A stretch of DNA of 64,000 bases from Nematostella vectensis (Eukaryota; Cnidaria; Anthozoa; Actiniaria; Edwardsiidae): the NCBI RefSeq assembly GCF_932526225.1, contig NC_064041.1, positions 7,089,042 through 7,153,041 on the forward strand, written 5' to 3'. The notes beneath the pieces were generated by a model that did no database searches, was not told the origin of the DNA, and saw nothing but the letters and a program-made list of their open reading frames with translations. Shown piece after piece: positions 1-25,100 of this stretch (the first letter of the stretch is position 1; each line of letters opens with the position of its first letter). A program made the position numbers and the translations under genes.

Positions 1-9
1 TAATCACCG

Positions 10-52
<43 letters not shown>

Positions 53-176
53 AATCACCGTCATCATCATAATCATCGTCATCATCATAATCACCGTCAT
101 CATCATCATCATCATAATCACCGTCATCAACATAATCACCGTCATCATCATCATAATCATTGCCATTATGATCATT
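1..176. repeat. ATC/CAT trinucleotide microsatellite
   Basis: Runs of CAT/ATC triplets broken by short ATAATCACCG interruptions fill the left edge. No coding signal is seen. Confidence 0.9.
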
Positions 177-1705
177 GTCGTGACATCATAATTATCTTTT
201 CTGCCATCACCCTGCCTCGTACCCAGGCTCTCGTGACCGAACTAAACGCGTAGTGGTAGCACGAAAATAAAAGGGAAGCGTCTGGCAGATTCTGAAAACA
301 ATATGGCGGCAGATAATGAGGTCAGAAATATGCACGGCAAACAACATGCTTTTATTGAAGTGCTAAGGAAGCGTAATGTTCACCAAGCTGTCCTACGAGA
401 TCGTGTTACTTGTCTTCATTTACTGCAAGGATAAAACTGGTTTTTACGGGGGGGAGCAAATTATTTCCGAATAGCAGGAAGCTCTAGCGTTACAACGGCT
501 ACTTCACGTAAGCGAAACATGGTTCTTCCTTCAAGAATTGTTTGAATAGAAGCGAGCATGTAAGTCGCATTACCTTCCAAATCAAGGTCTTGGAAGGATG
601 TGTCAAGTTTTTCGATATCTCCCGCCGCCGCCATCCAAGGACAAACAACGAACCCCCCCCCCCCTCCCCCCCCTTCAAAAACACGTTTGTAGATGTTCTG
701 ATGCCGAAAATATCTGTTACTTTTTTCCAGGAGAGACCCTTCATTTTTTTCCCAGGTAGCAGTGGTTAGACATTTTTCTTCCCGGCCAGCAAACGTTTAG
801 AATTTTTTTCCCAGCCAGCAGTTGTTAGGAATTTCATAGCACATAAATAATTGCCAGTATTACCGATCGGGACGATTTTTCCCCAAGCATTATCCAACGC
901 CCCAAAAATATTCCCAGCACAACTAGTTCGACTCCACAAATTTGCCAGCAGAACCATTCGGGACGTTTTTTTTCTCATCAACCGAGGGGTCTAACATCTT
1001 CCCAGCCAGCAAAGAAAACGGCTGCGGAACAGATCCGTGTTGTGCCTTTTGCCATCGTTGACACTCGCTTTGAGAGTTGACTCCAAAAACTTCTTTTTAA
1101 GCTTCAAGCAAAATGAAAGTGATTTATCCTGTAAGTTCGCAGCGGGAACTATTTTTCTCTCAAAAAAAAAAAAAAGGAAACGATGTGACAGAAATCGGAC
1201 AGAATCTACGAGGCGTCACATTTCTCCCGTTGACTCTTCCCTTGTTCCCTTGGACCAGCGCTAAACCTTCCCATGGCTCATTGCGCTCACTAGTCTTGAT
1301 TCTTTTTCCGTGGCAGTGATATTTCTAGTTGTTTTTACTGACTTGAGACGCCTAGGTACGAGGTCCCATTATTGTCTTTATTGTCATCTTCATAATTTTC
1401 ACTGTATCATTCGTTTTCTTTTTCACCACAGCAGTCATCGTTGTTAACATACCATTGACGTCATCAACATCAGTTGTTTATTATCGTCCTTGTTACATGT
1501 AATATTCGCTATAAACTTTATAGGCCTTTGCCTAAGAGAAAGGGGGGAACTAAGATACTTTATATTCGCTTCAAGGAAAGCAAACACTCTAGTCTCTCTC
1601 TTTATTTCTTGTAATATGATATCTTGAAATAATCTTATAAATACTTCTTGAAATAATCTCATAAATACTTCCCGTAATCATGAGGTGTTGACTTTCTTCT
1701 ACTAG
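177..1705. other. Stretch without a recognised gene, probably intron of the protease-like gene
   Basis: No exon with splice sites and family motifs was found here. A short motif, CCCAGCCAGCA with variants, recurs between about 780 and 1015. Poly-C and poly-A runs are present. The exon at 1706 begins with a splice acceptor, so at least the right part should be intron. Confidence 0.5.
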
Positions 1706-2131
1706 GTCTGTATCACAAAGCGAAAGCGAGACGTCGCACTCGAAAACCCGCCAAATTACGGGACCGTTGCGGGGTGGGGAACAACTCGTAAAATTCGACT
1801 TGGGTACCCTGTGGGTCCGCTATCTGCGAAGCTCCGTCAAGTGACTGTACCCATTGTTTCAAACGAAGAGTGTAAACGTGCATCGATTTACACCTATGAC
1901 AGCGCATTCACATTTTGCGCGGGCTTCCGAAGGAAACCGCTGGCCCCATGTTTCGGTGACGTAGGCAGCCCAATGGTCATTCAAAGCCCTCGCACAGGAC
2001 GGTGGGTAATTGTTGGATTGTTCGGCTGGAGCGAGGGTTGCGCGCAGCCCCGCAAATACGCGTACTACACGCGTGTCTCAAAGTACAGGCGATGGATCCA
2101 TTCTATTGTCAGAAGAACCCGTCTTCAGTAG
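1706..2131 (+). CDS. C-terminal exon of a trypsin-like serine protease homologue, catalytically dead
   Basis: This terminal exon follows a pyrimidine-rich acceptor (AG at 1704-1705) and gives 141 residues before TAG at 2129. It shows the second half of a chymotrypsin fold: GWGTT, then LRQVTVPIVSNEEC, the FCAG motif, and a C-terminal YTRVSKYRRWI helix. The usual GDSGGP is GDVGSP, so the Ser195 position is Val. The residue six places before it, normally Asp189 of trypsin, is Ala. What is left should have no protease activity and may act as a binding module, as serine protease homologues do in invertebrate immunity (family knowledge). The exons carrying His57 and Asp102 were not seen and probably lie left of the window. 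Phase 0 at the start is assumed. Confidence 0.85.
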   Translation, partial: VCITKRKRDVALENPPNYGTVAGWGTTRKIRLGYPVGPLSAKLRQVTVPIVSNEECKRASIYTYDSAFTFCAGFRRKPLAPCFGDVGSPMVIQSPRTGRWVIVGLFGWSEGCAQPRKYAYYTRVSKYRRWIHSIVRRTRLQ

Positions 2132-2285
2132 CTCCAACCGAAGCATCATTGATCAAACGCCAAGGGTACCCTGGGCAGCGTAATTACTCTTGAAAATATG
2201 CGCGCCCTAAGTTTCCGTTCTTCTTGTGGGAGCTCGTTATGTATTTACGCCGGTCTTAAAAAAAAACATCTGAGACGTTTATTCG

Positions 2286-2291
2286 ATTAAA
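2286..2291 (+). promoter_or_regulatory. Possible poly(A) signal ATTAAA
   Basis: ATTAAA lies about 155 bases after the protease-like stop codon. It is a common variant hexamer, and position is its only support. Confidence 0.3.
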
Positions 2292-2523
2292 GAGCTATTC
2301 TAATGCAAGGATTATCCGCATCTCGTCCGGTTATTGAACGGGAAGACATCCATTAGCCTATTGTTTTGATCATTCAAGAATTGCAAGCTCACAATTTACC
2401 ACCACTACATACGGGAGCCTTCTTTTTTTTCAATCTCAGAAATAACCTGCAAATGACACTAGAAGGCAGAAAAAAAAAAGAATAACATAGTTAACAATAG
2501 ACCTTATGGCGATACTAACATTA

Positions 2524-2785
2524 CTCTATCACGTGGTTAATTCCTGTCACTTGGCTTAGCTCGGCCAGGCGCTTCAAGTGGCTCACCAATGTCACGTGGG
2601 TCAACTATGTTACGTGGATCAACTATGTCACGTGGTTCAGCTATGTCACGTGGATTAACTATGTCACGTGTTTCAACTATGTCACGTGGTTTAACTACGT
2701 CACGTGGATCAACTATGTCACGTGGATCAACTATGTCTCGTGTTTCAAGACGCCCAGGCGTTGCCAGGTGACTCACCCCTCACGT
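2524..2785. repeat. 18-bp minisatellite repeating a CACGTG E-box
   Basis: Units of about 18 bp of the form CTATGTCACGTGGATCAA run from 2589 to 2756, with outlying CACGTG copies at about 2530 and 2776. Most units keep the palindromic CACGTG; a few carry TACGTG or CTCGTG. Reading frames through it are by-products of the repeat. Confidence 0.85.
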
Positions 2786-3956
2786 GGATCACTTTGTTCT
2801 TATCCATTCTTCCAGATCTCTGAAGTCACTATAGCTAAGTGTGTTGTTTTTTCTTTTTTTAATTAAGTTCCGAAACAGGACAAAGGATGGTAAAAATGAC
2901 AATAAATGACTATAAATGGATAAATTGATGACGACATGAATTGGATAATGGGCATCGTCAATACTCACGTACACGGAAACAGTGGTTATATAACTGGTGC
3001 ATTTAATGGGTTCAATGTGAAAAATCAGTTACCCGTTTTTATGTTCGTTTTCTCAAGGTGGCAGCGCTCGCCAAAACATATATTTATTGAAGTGCGATGC
3101 GCGTCTTATAGCTATATAGACAAGTCCTCGGCTACTTGTTGTAGTAATTTTCTTTTATGGAAAAGATAGGTGATTTAACGAGGACATTCACATTGGAATG
3201 TTGTATTATGCTCCTTGAGTATACATATTTTATACCAAATAATAGCCTGCTAGCCGAAAATGTTTTCTCTTCGAATATTGGGAAATCTGTGCGAAGAAAT
3301 TTCTTTTCACCCTCGCCCCGGCGCACCTCGCCCTTCGCGCGCGCCATAGGATTCCAAATATTGGAAGAGAAAACATTTCCGAATGATAACCGGCTGGCAG
3401 GCTAACTAGTTAAATATTGTTTCTTTAAAAATGAACTAGCCTGAAAGGACCTCGCATCTAAGGGATCCTCGAACACATTGGACTACTTTCCATGCCTCTC
3501 CTTATGATTCTTATAAAAGAATACCTCGCATACTAGAGAGGTGTATAAAACGGTTTAAAGTCCCTTTAAAAACATAAGAACTATGCATATCAAAGGGGCT
3601 AGCCACTTACTAAGATTGATTCTTTTTGGTTTTGTTTTGCATTGTATTGCTTTATACAATTTGATAAACCAAAAGAGAGGCTTTGGCTATCGGAGTAATG
3701 AGCAATATAGCGGCCTTCTGCCTCTTTGTCACTTGGGAGGGCGGAGCTGGCGAGGAAAGCGGGGACGTAAGATGCTTTGCGCACGTAAAAATCGGTGCGT
3801 AAGGGATCCAAGCTTAGAAAGAAGGAACGGAAAGGCTTCTTTTGCTTGCGTCTCCTTTGCGTCGATGTTAACATATGCGCGAAGGGTTTTACGTCCCTGT
3901 TTTTTCGCTTGTAGAAAGTTAGCTTTATGCTGCGTTTCATTCAATTAACTGCCATT

Positions 3957-4219
3957 GGGTGACTTGCGCTAAGAGATCACGTGACTGTTTGGTTGGCAAT
4001 AGCGCGCGCACGGGCTTTTAGCGGCAAAATAACAACAACAACAAAAGCAACTTATTCAGCGCTTTCGAAAAAAAATTAGAATCTTCTCCTGTCAGAAAGG
4101 AGTTTATTTTCATCTGAAGACTTTTTTCTCATCGTTTCTGGTGTGAAGGGCGCATCCATTTCTGTGATTATAAAGGTTTGAATGTCCCACCCAGAAAGGT
4201 CACGTGATCTCTAAGCGAG
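3957..4219. mobile_element. MITE, older copy of the GACTTGCGCTAAGAGATCAC family
   Basis: The left end reads GACTTGCGCTAAGAGATCAC and the right end GTCACGTGATCTCTAAGCG, its inverted partner. The inside matches the copy at 38843-39104, including the GCGCGCGC tract and the GGCAAAATAACA stretch. The outermost right bases are lost or diverged. There is no coding capacity. Confidence 0.75.
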
Positions 4220-4618
4220 ATGATTACGTGACTAAATGACCCCATGGATAAAATTACGTGACATCTATGGCTGTTGCGTCCTGACATGTATCATACGACC
4301 GGACCACCTTATATGGTCTTACATCATAACGATTTAAAAAAATCAAGAGATTTATGAAGGTTCTGTGATGATAGCAGCATGAACAGAACCTGTTTTCAGC
4401 GATTCAAGAATTTGAGGGACAAAATGTAGACAACGAGAGAAATCTTGCGGTGAACAATCTTCATAATGAAGAAAATAAATATTCAATAAAATATTATGAA
4501 ATCAGCGTATGGCGTTTTTATAGCATAACTAAAATAACAATACTAGCGGAAAAATACTTACCCGAGGCAGTAAAGTGTTAGCCTGAGGGCGTGGTAGTAA
4601 GAGGGTTTCCGTCACTAC

Positions 4619-4955
4619 GAATACTATCGAGAGCATCCCGAGACATTACCGAATAGTACCGCACCGAGGACATCCCCGAGACACTACCGAATGGTACCGA
4701 CGCAAACACCGAGACATTACCGAATAGTACCGTACCGATGACATCCCCGAGACACTACCGAATAGTATCGAAAGCATCCCCGATAGGCGCTACCGAATAG
4801 TACCGTCGATATCCCCGAGACATTACCAAAAAGTACCGTACCGACGACATCCCCGAGACACTACCGAATAGTATCGAGTGCGTCCCCGATAGGCACTACC
4901 GAATAGTACCGACGGCATCCCCGAGACGCTACCGAATAGTACCGACGCCATCACG
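4619..4955. repeat. Degenerate minisatellite, about 38-bp unit
   Basis: ACCGAATAGTACCG and CATCCCCGAGACACTACC alternate about nine times with variable spacing. Confidence 0.85.
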
Positions 4956-6548
4956 AATATTGTATTATAAATACACTATTATTACCATATTACTATAAAA
5001 TGAAAATCAGCTGAATACGCATATTGTTTTGATCCGGGGAATCCAACTTCCCACCGCACACTCCGAGATTCTTTATTTTACCGACAACCCAATAATGGAA
5101 AAAAACATCATTTGCTGCCTGTCATTAGCTATGTCATGCTGCATCTTCTAGTGTCACCTTGCGAGCGCCGAAAATCGCAGGGTCCATCTCCCAGTTGTGA
5201 ATAACAAACACGATCAACTCAATGCTAAATATTAAAACCTGGAAACGTCATTCGAGGACATATCTCAGACCACATTCGGAACGTTACGAGATACCTTTCT
5301 CGCTAAAGCGAACTTTTGACCTCTCTTAGAAGTTCCGGAGTTGCTGAATCACGCTATACAAAGGAGTCTGGAGCGCCGAAGCATGCGTTGCTATCTCTTC
5401 CGCCGGAAGTTAAGTGTCTGAAGTAATGCGCAATAAGCGGTATTCTACACAAATACGAGTTTTAACCTTACTCCGCGATCCCGGGGGCTCACAGACCAAT
5501 GTTTGTCACCACAAACAAACGCGAGCATTGCACCTTGGGTTCGTCGATTTAAAGAGCCTAAGTCAGACACACCTTTCTCAGGCGCGTACACCCCTCCTTT
5601 TGCGGCCAAAAAGTGGGTCATTTCACCCCCCTTTAGTATCGACATCCATAATAAGGAGTAGCCCAACTTCCCTAACTACCGTGCCCCCAAAAAAATATTA
5701 CACCACTCTCCGTCACGAGAAAATCAAGAGCATTCGCTGAGGTTTGGCATTTATTTATCTTATCCTTTACATCTTATCGTTCATTTTGTTTTCAGAAAGA
5801 AAAATGTAAAAATACCTTTTTTTCCTTGGACTCGCATCAGTTGGGCATTAAATAAGCCCCAAGGTATGCTAAACAATGTCGTTACAAATAAAAAACACAA
5901 CCGTTTGAGAAAATGTTCAAAATGTTTGAGCAATCAAATATTCATTACACAATTTCATTCTGTAATTCTCTTTAATACTTTATATACAACTTACTTGTGG
6001 GAACACCCAAAGACAATTTCAAGTTTTTAAATGTGTATTTTGGAGTCATTGGAGGGTTCTGAAGTTGAGATCTAGATTCCATTCCTGTTTCTAGAAGCTA
6101 AAATCCCCTTCCTGATGATCTAAACCCCGTTCTCGGTTATCCAAATCCCGATTCCCAGCCTGTTGTCGTTTTATTCTTTTAGAACCCTTGATACTGTTGT
6201 AAAAGCTAGCCTAAGCCAAGTCCGGAAGGGTGTGTGCGCTGGCATGATTCATATCTTCTCATCATCTCGTCATATCTCCCCTTGTCTTGACCTCCATCAG
6301 ACGGGCCTCGCTCTCCCATTACGTGCTGAAACCAGATAGCCTCACTCTTCACAGCATACGAAATAGCGGGCCAAACACGGCTCATATTGCAGGACGTAGC
6401 AAAGCAAGTCAGCATTCGACTTCCTCTATTCGAAAGAAAGACATCGCTTCAAATTAACAGTGCTCATACTGAAACGTCGCATTTTGACTTCCCTACGTCG
6501 ATGTGGAGATAGACGAAGGAGCAATTTGGATGCTATTCACGCAAAACC
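4956..6548. other. Intergenic stretch upstream of the sushi gene
   Basis: No exon, RNA gene or clear repeat was recognised. Reading frames of about 100 codons here lack family motifs. The promoter of the gene starting at 6549 should lie in the right part, but I cannot point to a TATA box with confidence. Confidence 0.5.
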
Positions 6549-20486
<13,938 letters not shown>

Positions 20487-20633
20487 GCTTGTGATCATTG
20501 TAAATAATAGAGACATGATTGTATTTAACAAAGGAAAAAAATAGGTAGATAAGTAGCAAAGGGGAGAAACACTGGAAGAGCTCTGAAAATATTTGAGGAC
20601 AATAGATTTAACACGTGACCACCTCAACATAGA

Positions 20634-20728
20634 CAAGGCCGTAGCAGGCCACGTTTGATTGGGGGGGGGGGGGGGGGCACAATACAGAAACATTATGGAA
20701 ATATTCGGGGGGCACAGCCACGCCCCTT
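20634..20728. mobile_element. MITE-like remnant with G run
   Basis: AAGGCCGTAGCAGG and AGCCACGCCCCTTCTGG are imperfect inverted ends around a G run. It resembles the CAGGGGCG family but is badly decayed. It lies in the 3' UTR of the sushi gene if the poly(A) signal at 21025 is used. Confidence 0.45.
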
Positions 20729-21024
20729 CTGGTCATTTCCTTATATTTTTTTAAAATATTGGGGGTGCACGTGCTCCCAAGTGCCCCACCCCTTGCCCTG
20801 ATAGATATACAAACACCACCTCAACATGGATATTGCAAAAGATAAAAAAGAAGGGAAGATGCTCTAATAATTTTAGGTCTCCTGTGGTTGTTGGGGTAGC
20901 ATTGAGTGGCACCTAATAATTGAAGGTTTATATATAATTATAGGTATATTTCTGCTGTGTCAGAAAAGGCAAGTGTTTCAATACTTAGAATATCACATTT
21001 CATAATAACAGACTCTGTTTGTAA

Positions 21025-21030
21025 AATAAA
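21025..21030 (+). promoter_or_regulatory. Poly(A) signal AATAAA, sushi gene
   Basis: Canonical hexamer about 540 bases after the stop codon of the sushi gene. Its use would end that transcript before the second cassette. Confidence 0.45.
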
Positions 21031-21957
21031 CAAGTAAAACTAATTGCACTATGTTAACGTCTCTCCACCATGCCTAAGAAGCTCTGTACTGTAGTGGTAC
21101 CTCGTTCCACCCCTGCTAGCAGAGGTTTCACACCCTCGCGCATGCGCTAAAAAACGAGCCAAAAACCACCTCAACTCAGGAGTTCTTACATATGCCATAT
21201 GGCTGCATATAAGGGTGCAAAAAAAAAAATGTTAGAAACTTTTCGACAAATGGAGGTTAATAAAGCGAATTGTTTAACCGAAGGAGTCCTTTCTCTGTAT
21301 TTGGTAGCCTAGAAAGTATGTTAGCCCCTCTGACCATATGGGAAGGCAACCGTCGGAGGCTCCGAGGAAAATCGACAAAACAATAACAGCCAACAGCTTC
21401 TCCTTTTTGCACTTTTGGATAAATAAGTAACGATGGTTAAAAATAACTCATTCTGAACTACCTCGGTTAAATATTAAACTCTGATATTCCTTCAGAAATA
21501 AAAGTGACGTCTATTATTAGTGGCGACGGTTTTACTAGTAATAGTTATTCATTTTCAAGGCTCTACTCTCTTCTGATAATTCTTTAATGGGGCTCATAGA
21601 GTTTTTAGTGAACCAGTAATAACTGATTTTTCTTGCATTGCTCTTGCAAGAAAATGTAATTGATAACAAGATGTAAACTGAATTTAGGTAAGCCCTAGAT
21701 TTGGCTTTTAGAGGAGTGAATTTACCCAATGGAACAGTGTACAGAAGATAAGGGTTTCAAACAATTTACATATTTAGAATGCTGAAGAGGGTGGTTTGAC
21801 GAAAATAGTTCATCAACAGGCGGTAAAAAACACACATCTTTGTTAGGGTATTATTAAGCAGATTACATGGACTAGGTCCCATTTAATCTATGACGAATAT
21901 GGTTGTTTATGTCCCACGATAAGAACAGCGTAAAGCAGCTGTTTGTTTGTTTTTAAG

Positions 21958-22199
21958 ATTGCGTGAATCCACTCACGGACACTGCGATTCAGTCCAAAGC
22001 CTTCCCTAAGCTCAATGGGCCATCAGTATGGTGCTATAGCGACAAGCAACCGTTTCTCCAAATGAAATTTGACAAGCCATACAAAATCACAGGCATTGCC
22101 ATGAAGGCCAGTGCGAGAGGTTGGATAAGTCGCTACACAGTCTCTTATAAGATGGCAGTTGGGTATAAGGACGTCATAGGGACGGGAAACAAGCCCATG
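21958..22199 (+). CDS. Cassette 2, exon 1: F5/8C first part
   Basis: 80 codons after the shared one, between acceptor TTTTTAAG and donor GTAAGA. It is 17 codons shorter than exon 17, having lost the early GMESGG region, but keeps KLNG, VWC and MKFDKPYKITGIA. Confidence 0.82.
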
Positions 22200-25100
22200 G
22201 TAAGAACAAGACGTACACTTATTATCTTTCATTGCGTCCTTGGGGACCCAGGGCGTAGCAGAGATCGGGAAGGGAAGCGCGCGCTAAGGGGAGGAAAAGG
22301 CGTCTTTTTCTTTTGTCTTCGCGCGTACGTTCGCGTTCGTACGCTCGCGTTCCGGTATCCGCTTCAACCTGGGTCCCCGATGATGTTTTCATTGCCGTAG
22401 AGGAAATCTTATCGGGGGGAGGGGGGTGGGAAGCCTTGATAATCTCTTATATTCTCATAGCCGCTGGCTGTTTCCAATCTTATTAAGATGTTCTCTCTAC
22501 ATGCTTAAGATTTTTGCACTTATCGGAAACTGACCAGATACTGGGAATGCCTTAGAGTTGAAATTGACATCGAAAATACTCGAGAAAATGTGTTTTTTGG
22601 AATTGAATTTTTCTCAATAAAGATTTTGAAATGGAAACACGAGACATGACTACTTATTGCGTATTTACTTCTAAAAGCACACCAACCAACCAATGCCGGC
22701 TTTTAACTTTTCTGCTTCAAGATTTTTTACGCCTATTGATGAAAACTGCTTGTATTCTGTTGGAACGTGTCTTAAACTGCAAAGCTAAACATGTAACCTA
22801 GTGATAACCAGTTCCACCACCGGACATGTAACGAAAGGATCAACAACTCTTACCCTTTCCAACTCTTTCCCCAAGTCGTGTATTAGTGGAGGCTTACCAT
22901 ATTAACGATTCCATTCAGATTTTCAATGGGAATCGTGATAGGGAATCAGTAGGCAAGAATCGACTGAATCCTCCAATAGTGGCAAGGCGGCTCCGAATTA
23001 GACCACTCCAGCCTGCCCATGGCTCAAGTTGCGCCAGAATTCAGTTATATGGATGCAGCATACCTGAAGGTAACGATGACATGACCCAATTTACGCAACA
23101 GAATGTAACTCGAATCGCACATAATGCAATATAAACGCAGAATGAAAATAGCGATCGCCACTCAATAGTAATACCAAACATTGATGGCGGTGGCTCGAGA
23201 GAAAATTCAAGCTATCCAAGGCCAATACCCACGCACAAGAAAAACATTTCTCATCAAAATGCAATACTGCCTACTCAAGATGGCCCAAAAGAATGGCCAT
23301 ATAGTCCAAAATATGACTTCACCCGCACAATGCGCACCGATTCAGGTGGCATATTAGGAAGACATAACAACCTTATTCTTATATAATAGCTGAGACTACT
23401 TGTGTGTTTGTCAATAGTGCTAGCTGTTTTAAACTATATCATGATCACGGTGACTTCCCTCCCAGTATTATAATTTCCTTCAATGTTGAGATACGTATGA
23501 ATGTCTTCAGCATATTGGCCATGCCCCCTTAAGAACTCCATGTATTTAAACAGAGGAGAGAAATTATTCAAATCCGCATTCCTCTATGTTAAATCTGAGT
23601 ACTTATTTGAGTCCCCATTGATTATTTGACGCACCACTCATGGTCCTTTTTTTATACCACTCACTGATCCTTTTAACATACCATCCACTGTTACTTTGAC
23701 ATATCACTCACTGATACTTTTACTTGCCACTCACTGATACTTTCTTATGCCACTTACTGATCTTTTGACATGCCACTCTCCGATCCCTTAACATAATAAT
23801 TCATCGATCCTTGGCCATACCAATCACTGATCCTTTGCCATACCACTCACTGATCCTTCGCCATACCACTCACTGATCCTTTGCCATACCATTCACTGAT
23901 CCTTTGCCATACCATTCACTGATCCTTTGACATACCACGCACTGATCCTTTGCCATACCACTCACTGATAATTTGTCATGCCACTCACTGATCCTTTGTC
24001 ATACCACTCACTATCCTTTGTCATACCACTCACTATCCTTTGCCATACAACTCACTATCCTTTGCCATACCACTCACTATCCTTTGCCATACCACTCACT
24101 AATCCTTTGCCATACCACTTACTGATCCTTTGCCATACCACTCACTATCCTTTGCCATACCACTCACTGATACTTTGATATACTACTCACTATCCTTTGT
24201 CATACCCACTCACTATCCTTTGCCATACCACTCACTAATCCTTTGCCATACCACTCACTAATCTTTTGCCATATCCTTCACTATCCTTTGCCATACCACT
24301 CACTATCATTTACCATACCACTCACTATCTTTTGCCGTACTACTCACTAACATTTGTCATACCACTCACTGATCCTTTGCCATACCACTCACTATCCTTT
24401 GTCATACCACTCACTATCCTTTGCCGTACCACTCACTAATCCTATGCCATACCACTCACTTATCCTATGCCATACCACTCACTGATCCTTTGCCATACCA
24501 CTCACTAATCCTTTGTCATACCACTCACTGATCCTTTGCCATACCACTCACTATCCTTTGTCATACCACTCACTATCCTTTGCCATGCCACTCACTGATC
24601 CTTTGCCATACCACTCACTGATCCTTTGCCATACCACTCACTGATCCTTTGCCATACCACTCACTGATCCTTTGTCATACCACGCACGGATCCTTTGCTA
24701 TACCACTCACCGATAATTTGTCATACCACTCACTGTTCCTTTGCCATACCACTCACTGATCCTTTGTCATACCACTCACTATCCTTTGCCATACCACTCA
24801 CTGATCCTTTGCCATACCACTCACTAATCCTTTGCCATACCACTTACTGATCCTTTGCCATACCACTTACTGATCCTTTGCCATACCACTCACTATCCTT
24901 TGGCATACCACTCACTGATCCTTTGTCATACCACTCACTGATCCTTTGACATACTACTCACTATCCTTTGTCATACCCAATCACTATCCTTTGCCATATC
25001 ACTCACTTTCCTTTGCCATACCACTCACTAATCCTTTGCCATACCACTCACTAATCCTTTGCCATACCACTTACTGATCCTTTGCCATACTACTCACTGA

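Noticed and set aside
3583-3948. 121- and 113-codon frames on opposite strands
   Set aside because: No start context, splice partner or family motif; likely chance.
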